A stretch of 64,000 nt of DNA from Streptomyces camponoticapitis (lineage in GTDB: Bacteria > Actinomycetota > Actinomycetes > Streptomycetales > Streptomycetaceae): assembly GCF_014646115.1 (NCBI RefSeq), contig NZ_BMMV01000006.1, positions 186,001-250,000 on the forward strand. The letters are read 5' to 3'. How positions within the stretch are numbered: position 1 is the stretch's first letter; each line of letters opens with the position of its first letter. A model generated the notes under the pieces. It ran no database searches, was not told the DNA's origin, and saw only the letters and a list, made by a program, of their open reading frames with translations. A program made the position numbers and the translations under genes. Positions 8,140 to 17,308 of this stretch are shown one piece after another.

Positions 8140-10317
8140 ATGCAGACCGGTGCCACCCGTGGCCACCTCCACCTCCGCGCCCCCGGTACGAGCCTGGTCC
8201 TGGACTGCACCGGCGACCGGCTGCCCCGCGTGCTCCACTGGGGCGACGATCTCGGAGACACCGCGGACACCGGCGGTACCGGACTCGCCGAGCTCGCCGC
8301 GGCGAGCGCCGCCCGGCAGATGTCCAACACCCTCGATCAGCCCGTCCCGCTCTCGCTCCTGCCGGAGCACTCGGCCGGCTGGCTCGGTACGCCGGGCCTC
8401 ACCGGGCACCGCGACGGCGCCAACTTCTCCACCTCCTTCACCGTCCGGTCGATCCGTACCGTCCGTACGCCGGACCTCCCCGGTGCGCACCAGCTCACCG
8501 TCGACGCCGTGGACGAGCAGGCCGGGCTCGGCCTCGTGCTGGAGATCGAGCTGACCCCCTCCGGACTCGTACGGCAGCGTGCCACCGTCACCAACCGTGA
8601 CACCGGCGAGCGCCCGTACGTCCTCGACGGTCTGCTGCTCACCCTCCCCGTGCCCGCCCACGCCACCGAACTCCTCGACCTCACGGGCCGGCATCTGCGT
8701 GAACGCAGCCCGCAGCGGCACGAGTTCACGCTCGGTACGCATCTCCGCGAGAACCGGCGGGGCCGCACGGGCACGGACGCGACGCTGCTGCATCTCGCGG
8801 GCGAGCGCGGCTTCGGTTTCCGTACGGGCCAGGTCTGGGGTCTGCATGTGGCGTGGAGCGGCAACCACCGCACCCTGGCCGAACGCACGCCCGCGGGTGT
8901 GTCCCTGCTCGGCGGCGGCGAGGCCCTGCTCTCGGGCGAAGTCCTGCTGGCGGGCGGCGAGTCGTACACGAGCCCGTGGATCGTCGGGTCGTACGGCCAT
9001 GGGCTGGACGAGATGGCCGGGCGCTTCCACCGGCATCTGCGCGCCAGGACGTACCACCCGAGGCGGCCCCGGCCGGTCACCCTCAACACCTGGGAGGCCG
9101 TCTATTTCCAGCAGGACCTCGGTAGGCTCACCGCCCTGGCGGACGCCGCCGCCGAGGTGGGCGCCGAGCGGTTCGTCCTGGACGACGGGTGGTTCAAGGG
9201 CCGCCGGCACGACCGGGCCGGGCTCGGCGACTGGTACGTGGACGAGACCGTCTGGCCCGACGGGCTGCGTCCGCTGGTCGACCATGTCCGTTTCCTGGGG
9301 CTGGAGTTCGGGCTGTGGGTCGAGCCCGAGATGGTCAATCCCGACTCCGACCTCGCCCGCGCCCACCCCGAGTGGATCCTCGCGACGGGCGGGCGGCTCC
9401 CGCCGGAGTCCCGGCAGCAGCAGGTGCTCGACCTCGGCCACGCCGGTGCGTACGAGTATCTGCTGGAACGGCTCGACGCGCTGGTCTCCGAGTACGACAT
9501 CGACTACCTCAAGTGGGATCACAACCGGGATCTCGTGGAGGCCGGACACAGTCCGAGGGGCGCCGCCGGGGTCCACGCGCAGACGTCCGCCACATACCGC
9601 CTCATGGACGAACTGCGCTCCCGGCACCCCGAGTTGGAGATCGAGTCCTGCTCGTCCGGGGGTGGCAGGATCGACCTCGGCATCCTGGAGCGCACCGACC
9701 GCGTCTGGACCAGCGACTGCATCGACGCCCTCGAACGCCAGCAGATCCAGCGCTGGACCGGGCTGTTGCTGCCGCCCGAGCTCCTCGGCGCCCATGTCGG
9801 CTCGCCCGTCGCCCACACCACGGGCCGCGCCCATACGCTCGGCTTCCGGGCAGGGACCGCGCTCTTCGGGCACTTCGGCATCGAGTGGGATCTCACCGCC
9901 GCCGACCCCGCCGAGCGCGCCGGGCTCGCCGAGTGGGTCGCCGCGTACAAGGAGCTCCGGCCGCTGCTGCACGCCGGCACGGTCGTCCACGGGGACCATC
10001 CCGATCCGGCGCTCTGGGTGCACGGCGTGGTGGCGCCCGACCGCTCGCGGGCGCTGTACGCCCTGGTCCAGACGGCCACGAGCGTGATGTCTCCGGCGGG
10101 CCCGGTCCGGCTGCCGGGACTCGACGCGGACGCCCGCTACCAGGTGCGGCCGCACCGGCCGGGTGACCGGACCGAGGGGCCCCACCGGTCCGACCCGCTC
10201 TGGTGGGAGCGCGCGGACGGGGTGGAGCTGACCGGGCGGATGCTGGCGGTCGCCGGGGTGCGGGCCCCGACGCTCTTCCCCGAACGCCTCGTGCTCGTGG
10301 AGGCGCGCCGACTCTGA
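8140..10317 (+). CDS. alpha-galactosidase (GH36)
   Basis: 725 aa, intracellular retaining glycosidase that releases alpha-galactose from raffinose- or melibiose-type oligosaccharides. An N-terminal beta-sandwich (about 1-300) is followed by the TIM barrel with WEAVYF, FVLDDGWF, the nucleophile motif YLKWDHNRDL (Asp460), ESCSSGGGR, and the acid/base motif WTSDCIDAL (Asp526). A C-terminal beta domain closes the protein. No signal peptide, so substrates must be imported. GAGGAG precedes the ATG. The GH13 glucosidase starts 44 nt downstream on the same strand, so the two probably form a transcription unit that ends at the hairpin at 12088. Confidence 0.95.
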   Translation: MQTGATRGHLHLRAPGTSLVLDCTGDRLPRVLHWGDDLGDTADTGGTGLAELAAASAARQMSNTLDQPVPLSLLPEHSAGWLGTPGLTGHRDGANFSTSFTVRSIRTVRTPDLPGAHQLTVDAVDEQAGLGLVLEIELTPSGLVRQRATVTNRDTGERPYVLDGLLLTLPVPAHATELLDLTGRHLRERSPQRHEFTLGTHLRENRRGRTGTDATLLHLAGERGFGFRTGQVWGLHVAWSGNHRTLAERTPAGVSLLGGGEALLSGEVLLAGGESYTSPWIVGSYGHGLDEMAGRFHRHLRARTYHPRRPRPVTLNTWEAVYFQQDLGRLTALADAAAEVGAERFVLDDGWFKGRRHDRAGLGDWYVDETVWPDGLRPLVDHVRFLGLEFGLWVEPEMVNPDSDLARAHPEWILATGGRLPPESRQQQVLDLGHAGAYEYLLERLDALVSEYDIDYLKWDHNRDLVEAGHSPRGAAGVHAQTSATYRLMDELRSRHPELEIESCSSGGGRIDLGILERTDRVWTSDCIDALERQQIQRWTGLLLPPELLGAHVGSPVAHTTGRAHTLGFRAGTALFGHFGIEWDLTAADPAERAGLAEWVAAYKELRPLLHAGTVVHGDHPDPALWVHGVVAPDRSRALYALVQTATSVMSPAGPVRLPGLDADARYQVRPHRPGDRTEGPHRSDPLWWERADGVELTGRMLAVAGVRAPTLFPERLVLVEARRL

Positions 10318-10361
10318 CCCCCTTGTCCCACCAATACCGAGATCATGCGAGGTTCAGGCAC

Positions 10362-12068
10362 GTGAGCACCGACTCCCCCTCCCCCGAGCCCTGGTGGAAG
10401 TCCGCGGTCGTCTACCAGATTTATCCGCGCAGCTTCGCCGATTCCGACGGCGACGGCGTGGGGGACCTGCGCGGCATCATCGACCGGCTGGACCATCTCG
10501 CCGAACTGGGCGTGGACGTCCTGTGGCTGTCGCCGGTCTATCCGTCGCCGCAGGACGACAACGGCTACGACATCAGCGACTACCAGGACATCGATCCGTC
10601 CTTCGGTACGCTCTCGGACTTCGACGATCTGCTCGCCGCCGTCCACGCCCGCTCCATGAAGCTGGTCATGGACCTCGTCGTCAACCACACCTCCGACGAG
10701 CACCCGTGGTTCATCGAGTCCCGGCGGGGACCGGACAGTCCCAAGCGCGACTGGTACTGGTGGCGGCCCGCCCGGGAGGGTGCGGTCCCCGGCACGCCGG
10801 GCGCCCAACCCAACAACTGGCGCTCGTTTTTCTCCGGCTCCGCCTGGGAGTACGACGAGCCGGGCGACGCGTACTATCTGCATCTCTTCTCCCGCAAGCA
10901 GCCCGACCTCAACTGGGAGAATCCGGAGGTCCGTTCGGCCGTCCACCGGATGATGAACTGGTGGCTCGACCGGGGCGTGGACGGCTTCCGGATGGACGTC
11001 ATCAACCTCATCTCGAAGGACCCGGCGCTCCCCGACCGCACCCACCACGGCTCGGGGCCCCGGATCCATGAGTTCCTCCAGGAGATGCACCGCGAGGTCT
11101 TCGCCGGGCGTCCCGAACGGCTGCTCACCGTAGGTGAGATGCCGGGCGTCACCGTCGAGGAGGCGAGGCTGTTCACCGATCCGGCGCGCGCCGAGGTGGA
11201 CATGGTGTTCCAGTTCGAGCACGTCGGACTCGACCACGGCGACGGCAAGTTCGACGTACGGCCGCTGAACCTGCTCGACCTCAAGGCGTCGCTCGGCCGC
11301 TGGCAGGACGGCCTCAGCGGGACGGGCTGGAACAGTCTCTACTGGAACAACCACGACCAGCCGCGTGTGGTCTCCCGCTTCGGCGACGACGGACCCGGCA
11401 ACCGGGTCAGGTCCGCGACGATGCTGGCCACCGTCCTGCATCTGCACCGGGGCACGCCGTACGTCTACCAGGGGGAGGAACTGGGCATGACCAACGCCCC
11501 GTTCACCTCCGTCGACGACTTCCGCGACATCGAGTCGCTCAACCACTACGCGGAGGCCGTCGACCGGGGCACCGACCCGGTGCGTGTGCTCGCGGGGCTG
11601 CGGGCGATGGGGCGGGACAACGCCCGGACGCCGATGCAGTGGGACGCCTCCGAGCACGCGGGATTCACCACCGGTACCCCCTGGATCCCGGTCAACCCGA
11701 ACCACACCGAGGTCAACGCACAAGCGGCGTACGCGGATCCGTCGTCGGTCTTCCACCACTACCGCAGGCTGATCGCACTGCGGCACGCCGAACCGGTGGT
11801 GGCGCACGGCGACTTCACCATGCTGCTGCCGGACGACCCGCGGGTGTACGCGTACACCCGACGGCTGGTGGAGGCGGACGGTACGGCGACCGAGTTGCTG
11901 GTCCTCGGCAACTTCACCGGCGACACGGCCGAGGTCGACCTGCCGGACGACGGCTGGCGCGACGCCGTTGCGCTGATCGGCAACGTCCCCGACACCGAGC
12001 CACTGGGCACGACGGTCACGCTCGCGCCGTGGGAGGCGAGGGTCCACCGCCGCCACCGTCCGGCCTGA
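10362..12068 (+). CDS. GH13 alpha-glucosidase / oligo-1,6-glucosidase
   Basis: 568 aa from a GTG start with GAGG upstream; the family start WWKSAVVYQIYPRSF begins near residue 9. The four GH13 regions are present: DLVVNHTS, GFRMDVINL with nucleophile Asp212, TVGEMPG with acid/base Glu259, and NNHDQPR with Asp332. It hydrolyses the non-reducing ends of malto- or isomalto-oligosaccharides in the cytoplasm; linkage preference cannot be read from sequence with certainty. It follows the alpha-galactosidase by 44 nt. The pairing suggests uptake and breakdown of plant alpha-glucosides and alpha-galactosides. No transporter is next to it. Confidence 0.94.
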   Translation: MSTDSPSPEPWWKSAVVYQIYPRSFADSDGDGVGDLRGIIDRLDHLAELGVDVLWLSPVYPSPQDDNGYDISDYQDIDPSFGTLSDFDDLLAAVHARSMKLVMDLVVNHTSDEHPWFIESRRGPDSPKRDWYWWRPAREGAVPGTPGAQPNNWRSFFSGSAWEYDEPGDAYYLHLFSRKQPDLNWENPEVRSAVHRMMNWWLDRGVDGFRMDVINLISKDPALPDRTHHGSGPRIHEFLQEMHREVFAGRPERLLTVGEMPGVTVEEARLFTDPARAEVDMVFQFEHVGLDHGDGKFDVRPLNLLDLKASLGRWQDGLSGTGWNSLYWNNHDQPRVVSRFGDDGPGNRVRSATMLATVLHLHRGTPYVYQGEELGMTNAPFTSVDDFRDIESLNHYAEAVDRGTDPVRVLAGLRAMGRDNARTPMQWDASEHAGFTTGTPWIPVNPNHTEVNAQAAYADPSSVFHHYRRLIALRHAEPVVAHGDFTMLLPDDPRVYAYTRRLVEADGTATELLVLGNFTGDTAEVDLPDDGWRDAVALIGNVPDTEPLGTTVTLAPWEARVHRRHRPA

Positions 12069-12087
12069 ACCACGGCCCCCGGACGAT

Positions 12088-12125
12088 GAGTTGGCCCCGG
12101 GGGACGGATCCCCCGGGGCCAACTC
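12088..12125. terminator. strong bidirectional hairpin terminator
   Basis: A perfect 16-bp stem (12088-12103 with 12110-12125) and a 6-nt loop lie between convergent genes. The GC-rich stem GAGTTGGCCCCGGGGG with its complement can end transcription of both the glycosidase operon and the ThuA/dehydrogenase operon. No long T-tract follows, as is usual in Streptomyces. Confidence 0.9.
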
Positions 12126-12158
12126 GCCATCGCACCTGCGGTGTCGCCTACCGGCCGG

Positions 12159-13886
12159 TCAGCGGCCGATCGTGAAGGTGTCGATGTCGAACAGGGCGCC
12201 GCCGCCACCGGTGAAGGTGAGGAACAGCGGACCGGACGGTGTGCCCGTCAGGGTGGTGGACACGTTCCGGAAGGTCTCCCAGCCGCCGGTGTTCGGCACC
12301 GCGACCGAGCCGACGACCGGTCCGGTCGCCGAGCCCGAGCGGATCTGGACGGTGCCTCCCGCGCCCGCCGACGAGACCCTCGCCGCGAAGGTCTTCGCGC
12401 CGGTGAGCGACGCCTGGGAGTAGCCCGCCCAGTCGCCGTTCTCGATGTGGCCGAGGGTGCGGCCGCCGCTCGCCGGAGCGTGGTCGGCGGGCTGGACGCC
12501 CTGGCCGGAGGTGTAGGACTCCCCTTCGTAGGTGGTGGTCGGAGGCGGGTTGGTGCCGCCCAGTTCCTTGATCCTGATGTTGCGGAAGGACACGTCGTCA
12601 CCGGTGCCGTGGTTCTGGATCCCGATGTGCCCCTGCTGGAGGGAGCGCACCGGGTCGGTGTTGGTGAAGTCGTTGATCCGTACGCCGTTGAGGAAGACCT
12701 GGAGCCTCTCCCCCTCCACCCGGATCTCGTACGTGTTCCAACTCCCCGGCGGATTCAGGGCGTTGTCCCGGGCCGCGATGTCCGCCGCCTTGAAGCCGTA
12801 GACGGACCCGGTGGTCCGGTCGGCCGCGTCGGTGGAGTCGATCTGGATCTCGTAGCCCTGGTTCACCGATGTGTTGACGTCGTCGGAGGCCGGGAAGCCC
12901 ACGAAGACACCGGAGTTGTCGTCGCCGGCCATGCGCCAGTCCAGCTTGAGGGAGTACGAGGCGTACTCCTTCGCCCGGTACCAGTACAGACCCATGCCGC
13001 CCTGCGCGTTCAGCGTGGCGTCGGTGTTGGTGAAGCTGCCCGGTCCGGCCTGGGACCAGCCGGTGGTCGAGCCGTTGTAGAGCGGGGTGTAGCCGGTCTC
13101 CGCGCGGCAGTCGGCCTTGGCGAAGCCCGCCGCGTAGCGGATGCCGCCGAGCAGCAGCGACCGGAACGCGGGGTCGGCGTACGACTCCTGGGTGTGGCCG
13201 AGTCCGGTGTAGAAGGACCGGCCGTTGCCCTGCGGGTGGCACCAGGTGATCGGGTGGTCGCCGCTCATCTCCCCACCGCTGTAGGTGGATTCGTCCAGGC
13301 TCTGGAGCACCCGGACCTGCGGGCGGGGATTGGTGCGGTAGTTGTACCACTCGTCGGTACGGGACCAGGTCTGGCCGAGGTGCGAGGTGGCCGCGTGGGA
13401 CCGGTCCTCGTTCTTCACCGTGGCCCGCTGGATCGCCGGGTGGCTCTTGAACCAGGCGCCGACGAGCTGCTGGTACTGCGGCCACTCGTACTCGGTGTCG
13501 GCGGCGGCGTGGATGCCGAAGTACCCGCCGCCCCCGTCCACATACCCCTGGAGCGCCGACTGCTGGCTGGTGTTCAGGACGTCTCCCGTGGTGGAGAGGA
13601 AGACGACGGCCTTGAAGTTGGCCAGGTTCGAGGTGGTGAAGGCGTTGCTGTCCTCGGTGGCGGTGACGGTGAAGTTGTTGGCCGCGCCGAGGTCGCGGAT
13701 GGTCTGGGTACCGACCGGAATGGAGTCGTGCCGGAAGCCGGCCGTCTTGGAGAAGACGAGGACCCGGTAGGCGGGGTCGGCGGCCTGGGCCGCCGTGGCC
13801 GGTGCCAGGAGTGACGCGGCGAGGCCGAGGGTGAGTGCGAAGGCCGCCGCGGCGGTCTTCGGCAGGGTGCGGAGCTGACGGAGCAT
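12159..13886 (-). CDS. secreted ThuA-domain / DUF1080 / CBM6 protein
   Basis: 575 aa. A signal peptide (about 1-35, ending TAAQA) is followed by a ThuA-like class I glutamine amidotransferase-fold domain (about 40-255, VLVFSKTAGFRHDSI and GIHAAADTEYEWP). Next come a DUF1080 (3-keto-disaccharide hydrolase-like, concanavalin-type) domain (about 275-445), a proline-rich linker, and a C-terminal CBM6 of about 120 residues. AAGGAG 6 nt before this ATG decides the start. ThuA and DUF1080 domains occur in uptake of oxidised disaccharides; secretion plus CBM6 suggests action on polysaccharide outside the cell. It lies 20 nt behind the dehydrogenase gene and shares a near-identical CBM6 with it. Confidence 0.9.
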   Translation of the reverse strand: MLRQLRTLPKTAAAAFALTLGLAASLLAPATAAQAADPAYRVLVFSKTAGFRHDSIPVGTQTIRDLGAANNFTVTATEDSNAFTTSNLANFKAVVFLSTTGDVLNTSQQSALQGYVDGGGGYFGIHAAADTEYEWPQYQQLVGAWFKSHPAIQRATVKNEDRSHAATSHLGQTWSRTDEWYNYRTNPRPQVRVLQSLDESTYSGGEMSGDHPITWCHPQGNGRSFYTGLGHTQESYADPAFRSLLLGGIRYAAGFAKADCRAETGYTPLYNGSTTGWSQAGPGSFTNTDATLNAQGGMGLYWYRAKEYASYSLKLDWRMAGDDNSGVFVGFPASDDVNTSVNQGYEIQIDSTDAADRTTGSVYGFKAADIAARDNALNPPGSWNTYEIRVEGERLQVFLNGVRINDFTNTDPVRSLQQGHIGIQNHGTGDDVSFRNIRIKELGGTNPPPTTTYEGESYTSGQGVQPADHAPASGGRTLGHIENGDWAGYSQASLTGAKTFAARVSSAGAGGTVQIRSGSATGPVVGSVAVPNTGGWETFRNVSTTLTGTPSGPLFLTFTGGGGALFDIDTFTIGR

Positions 13887-13906
13887 CACTGTCTCCTTGA
13901 CTCGCG

Positions 13907-16780
13907 TCACTTGGTGAGGGTGAGGGTGTCGATGTCGAAGAGCGCCCCGGACCCACCGGTGAAGGTGAGGAACAGCGCCCCGGACGATCCGGTGCCGGTC
14001 AGCGCGGTGGAGACGTTCTGGAAGGTCTCCCAGCCGCCGGTGTTGGGTACGGCCACGCTGCCGAGGACGGCTCCGGTGGCCGATCCCGACCGGATGGTGA
14101 TGGTGCCGCCGGCTCCGGCCGAGGAGATCTTCGCGGAGAAGGTCTTGGCCCCGGCCGTCGGGACGGAGGCGTAACCCGCCCAGTCACCGCTCTCGATGTG
14201 GCCGAGCGTCCTGCCGCCGCTCGCCGGGGCGTGGTCGGCCGCCTGGACGCCCTGCCCCGAGCTGAACGACTCGCCCTCGACGGTCTGGCTCGACCCGCCG
14301 GTGCCGGTGGCGAAGGTGAAGGCGTCCACGTCGAAGAGGTTGCCCTGCCCGGTCACGCCCTTGAAGACGAGGAACAACTCCGTTGTCGCGGCGGGGGCGT
14401 TGGTGATGTTCCCCGAGACGTCGACGAAGTTCTCCCAGCCGCCGGTGGGTGCCACGGCCACCGAGCCGAGCAGTGTGCCGGTCGCGGACCCGGCCCGTAC
14501 CTCCAGGGTGCCGCCGACGCCGCCGGAGGCGACCCGGGCGGTGAACCTGTTGGCGTTGGCCAGGTTGTAGGGCTTGAAGGAGATCCAGTCGTTGTTGTCG
14601 GTGAAGCCGACGGTGCTGCCGCCCTCGGCGTTGGCGTGCGCCGCGACCTGGATGCCGCCGGACTGGGCGGAGAAGTGCTCACCCTGGCGGTGCCGGGGCT
14701 GGAGGATTCGGGCGCTGTGCGTGGTGAGCCCGGCGCCGTCGGTGTACTCGGCGTCGAAGACGCCGTAGATGTTGGCCGCGCTGTCGTGCTCACCGTCGGC
14801 GGGCACGTTGAGGTTGCCGGAGCAGCCGGTGGCCTGGGTGATCTGGTGCCGGTGCTCGTCGTGGCCGAGCAGATAGGTGACCTTGACCTTGGAGCAGTCG
14901 ATGGTCCCGTCCTCCGGGTCGCTGACGGTGACCTGGAAGGGCACGGTGTCACCGAAGGAGAACAGCTGGCCGTCCTTGGGTGTCTGGAGGGTCACGGTCG
15001 GCGCTGTGTTGCCCGCCGTGACGACCAGACTCGCGGTGCCGGTCAGCCCTTCGGGGTCGCGCACCGTGAGCGTCGGCCGGAAGGTGCCGTTGGTGGTGTA
15101 GGTGTGGCTCGGGTTGGCGGCCGTGGACGTGGTGCCGTCGCCGAAGTTCCACGAGTAGGTGAGGGCCTTGCCCTCGGGGTCGGAGCTGCCGGCCGAGGAG
15201 AACGCGACGGTCAGCGGGGTGGGTCCGGACACCTTGTCGGCCGCCGCCTTGGCGACCGGGTTGCGGTTGGCGGCGCCGACGTACTCGACGCGGTACAGCG
15301 CCTGGTTGTTGCCGCCGGTGCCGTAGTCGAGGACGTACAGCGCGCCGTCCGGGCCGAATGCCTGGTCCATCACCTGGGTGCCGGTCCACGGGAAGGCCTC
15401 GATGACGCCGGGCGTACCGTCGGCCTTGACCTCGATGGCCTTGATCCACTTACGGCCGTACTCACCGGCGAAGAAGCGGCCGTCGAGCGACTGCGGGAAC
15501 TTCACATTCGAGTTGAGATTGGCGTTGTAGCGGTAGACGGGGCCGCCCATGGGCGACTCGGAGCCGCCGCCGAACTCGGGCGGGGAGCCCGCGTCGCCGC
15601 CGTACTTGATCCAGCTCGACTTGGCGGCGGGCAGGGTCGGCAGGCCGGTGTTGCGGAACGAGTTGTTCGCGGGAGCGGCGCAGTTGTACTTGGCGGCGGA
15701 GGGGCCGCTGGGGAAGGTGAACTCGCTGTACGTCTCGTTGGCGGTGTTCGTGCCGGTGCAGTACGGCCAGCCGTAGTTGCCCGGACCGGTGATGCGGTTG
15801 AACTCGACCTGGCCGCTGGGACCGCGGCTCGCGTTGGTGACGCCCGCGTCGGGACCGTAGTCGCCGAGGTAGACGATGCCGGTGGCCTTGTCGACGGACA
15901 TCCGGAACGGGTTGCGGAAGCCCATCGCGTAGATCTCGGGACGGGTCCGGGCGGTACCGGGCGCGAAGAGGTTGCCGGAGGGCACGGTGTAGCCGCCGGC
16001 CGCGGTCGGCTTGATCCTCAGGACCTTGCCACGCAGGTCGTTGGTGTTGCCCGAGGAGCGCTGGGCGTCGAACTGCGGGTTACGGTCACCGCGTTCGTCG
16101 ATCGGCGAATAACCCGAGGACTCGAACGGGTTCGTGTCGTCGCCCGTCGTCAGGTAGAGGTTCCCGGCCGCGTCGAAGTCGATGTCACCGCCGACGTGGC
16201 AGCACTGGCCACGGTCGTTGGGGACTTCGAGTACGACCTTCTCGCTGGCCAGGTCGAGCGTGTTGTCGGCCTTGAGCGTGAAGCGGGAGAGGTTGAGGTG
16301 GCCCTTCCACGGCTCGAAGGCCGCGGCGTTGCCGGTGACCGGCGCGTCGCCGCCCGGGGTGCTGAGCTTGGGCGAGTAGTACAGGTACAGATACCGGTTG
16401 GTCTGGAAGTTCGGGTCGGCGGCTATCCCCTGGAGGCCCTCCTCGTCATGGGTGTAGACGTCCAGCTTGCCTGCCGACTTCGTGTTGCCCGCGGGGTCCG
16501 TGTAGCGGACCGTTCCGTCCCTCGCCGTGTGCACGACGGCCCGGTCGGGCAGGACGGCGAGTGACATCGCCTCGCCCAGCTCGGCTGACCCGAGCGCGAG
16601 TTGTACCTGCTGGTAGTCGCCGGCCGGAATGGCGGCGGGTGCTGCCTCGTGGCCGGGGTGGCCCGGGTGGGCGGCGGCGGTGGGGACGCTGATCGCGCCG
16701 CCACCCACCACCAGACCCAGTACCGCGAGCCACCTCAGCCACTTCTGTCTCGGGCGCGGCCGTCCTGAGAGTCCTGACAT
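13907..16780 (-). CDS. secreted PQQ-type sugar dehydrogenase-like / PKD / double CBM6 protein
   Basis: 957 aa. A signal peptide (about 1-37, RWLAVLGLVVGGG core) is followed by a glucose/sorbosone dehydrogenase six-blade propeller domain (about 60-500, with CCHVGGDIDFD, GFRNPFRMSVD, GDYGPDAG). Then come a PKD domain (about 505-592, SWNFGDGTTS), an unclassified beta region (about 595-690), and two CBM6 modules (about 700-815 and 830-957). The family oxidises sugars with PQQ; no PQQ synthesis genes are in the window. GGAAGG precedes the ATG. First gene of a two-gene operon with the ThuA protein, suggesting joint attack on a polysaccharide that CBM6 binds. Confidence 0.9.
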   Translation of the reverse strand: MSGLSGRPRPRQKWLRWLAVLGLVVGGGAISVPTAAAHPGHPGHEAAPAAIPAGDYQQVQLALGSAELGEAMSLAVLPDRAVVHTARDGTVRYTDPAGNTKSAGKLDVYTHDEEGLQGIAADPNFQTNRYLYLYYSPKLSTPGGDAPVTGNAAAFEPWKGHLNLSRFTLKADNTLDLASEKVVLEVPNDRGQCCHVGGDIDFDAAGNLYLTTGDDTNPFESSGYSPIDERGDRNPQFDAQRSSGNTNDLRGKVLRIKPTAAGGYTVPSGNLFAPGTARTRPEIYAMGFRNPFRMSVDKATGIVYLGDYGPDAGVTNASRGPSGQVEFNRITGPGNYGWPYCTGTNTANETYSEFTFPSGPSAAKYNCAAPANNSFRNTGLPTLPAAKSSWIKYGGDAGSPPEFGGGSESPMGGPVYRYNANLNSNVKFPQSLDGRFFAGEYGRKWIKAIEVKADGTPGVIEAFPWTGTQVMDQAFGPDGALYVLDYGTGGNNQALYRVEYVGAANRNPVAKAAADKVSGPTPLTVAFSSAGSSDPEGKALTYSWNFGDGTTSTAANPSHTYTTNGTFRPTLTVRDPEGLTGTASLVVTAGNTAPTVTLQTPKDGQLFSFGDTVPFQVTVSDPEDGTIDCSKVKVTYLLGHDEHRHQITQATGCSGNLNVPADGEHDSAANIYGVFDAEYTDGAGLTTHSARILQPRHRQGEHFSAQSGGIQVAAHANAEGGSTVGFTDNNDWISFKPYNLANANRFTARVASGGVGGTLEVRAGSATGTLLGSVAVAPTGGWENFVDVSGNITNAPAATTELFLVFKGVTGQGNLFDVDAFTFATGTGGSSQTVEGESFSSGQGVQAADHAPASGGRTLGHIESGDWAGYASVPTAGAKTFSAKISSAGAGGTITIRSGSATGAVLGSVAVPNTGGWETFQNVSTALTGTGSSGALFLTFTGGSGALFDIDTLTLTK

Positions 16781-17308
16781 CGAGCTTCCTTCCTTACCTG
16801 ATCATGGGGGGTGAGGCAGGCGGAAGCGCGGGCGAGCGCGCCACCGTGTCTCACTCAGGGAGGAACCTGCGGTCCGGGTGATGTCCCGTCACCCGGAAAG
16901 CAGCCGTACTGATCCGTGCAGGGGCATGTGATGCGTCACCGAACATTCGCGGGAAACCCGCGAGAGTTCCGCATGCTGGCAACGGGCCCCTAATTTGTCA
17001 AGGGTCTATCCAAATTGCCGTGGACTGCCGTCGCGCCGACGGGCGGTGAAGAGCGGCCCGGCGGGGGAATCGCGGCTACTGACACTCACCGAGGATTGCG
17101 TTCGCACACTGAACAAATGCCACAGGGGCGGCAGGCGACCAGCCGGCATGACGGCGGCTCCTGAGGACAGCCTCAGTGTCGCGGTGGAGGTGGCTACACC
17201 CCACGATGTGCCGTCCAGCCCCCCTGATCTCAGGGCCCCGAGGGATCAAGCTCGTTTCATCGGCCGGGACTTGGCCGGGGGGGGCCGCGTACAAGGAGGG
17301 ATTCAACC
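16781..17308. other. intergenic region with hairpins and a promoter
   Basis: 528 bases without a gene. It contains the leader and likely promoter of the dehydrogenase operon. Hairpin 1 is TCCGGGTGA/TCACCCGGA (16873-16881 and 16889-16897); hairpin 2 is TCGCGGG/CCCGCGA (16947-16953 and 16957-16963, loop AAA). At the right end the ribosome site AAGGAGG precedes the serine hydrolase-like gene. Short open frames here look like chance frames. The hairpins could be leader structures or operators. Confidence 0.6.
16973..17015 (-). promoter_or_regulatory. candidate promoter of the dehydrogenase operon
   Basis: On the minus strand a consensus -35 TTGACA (plus strand TGTCAA 16996-17001) is followed, after 17 nt, by CAGCAT (16973-16978), a weak -10. 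Immediately upstream is TTTGGATAGACCC, similar to the element beside the -35 of the beta-helix gene promoter (38439-38451). The leader would be about 190 nt. Confidence 0.5.

Noticed and set aside
8059..12122. Two long minus-strand open frames (about 700 and 660 codons) opposite the alpha-galactosidase and GH13 genes
   Set aside because: They mirror strong GH36 and GH13 genes, have low-complexity Arg/Val/Gly/Glu composition, and show no family motifs; they result from third-position GC bias.
12141..13814. 557-codon plus-strand frame opposite the ThuA protein
   Set aside because: Val/Gly/Arg-rich shadow of a gene with a signal peptide and three recognised domains.
17076..17306. Possible small protein of 76 codons on the minus strand in the 16.8-17.3 kb gap
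   Set aside because: No ribosome site, weak composition, and it overlaps the ribosome site of the next gene on the other strand.
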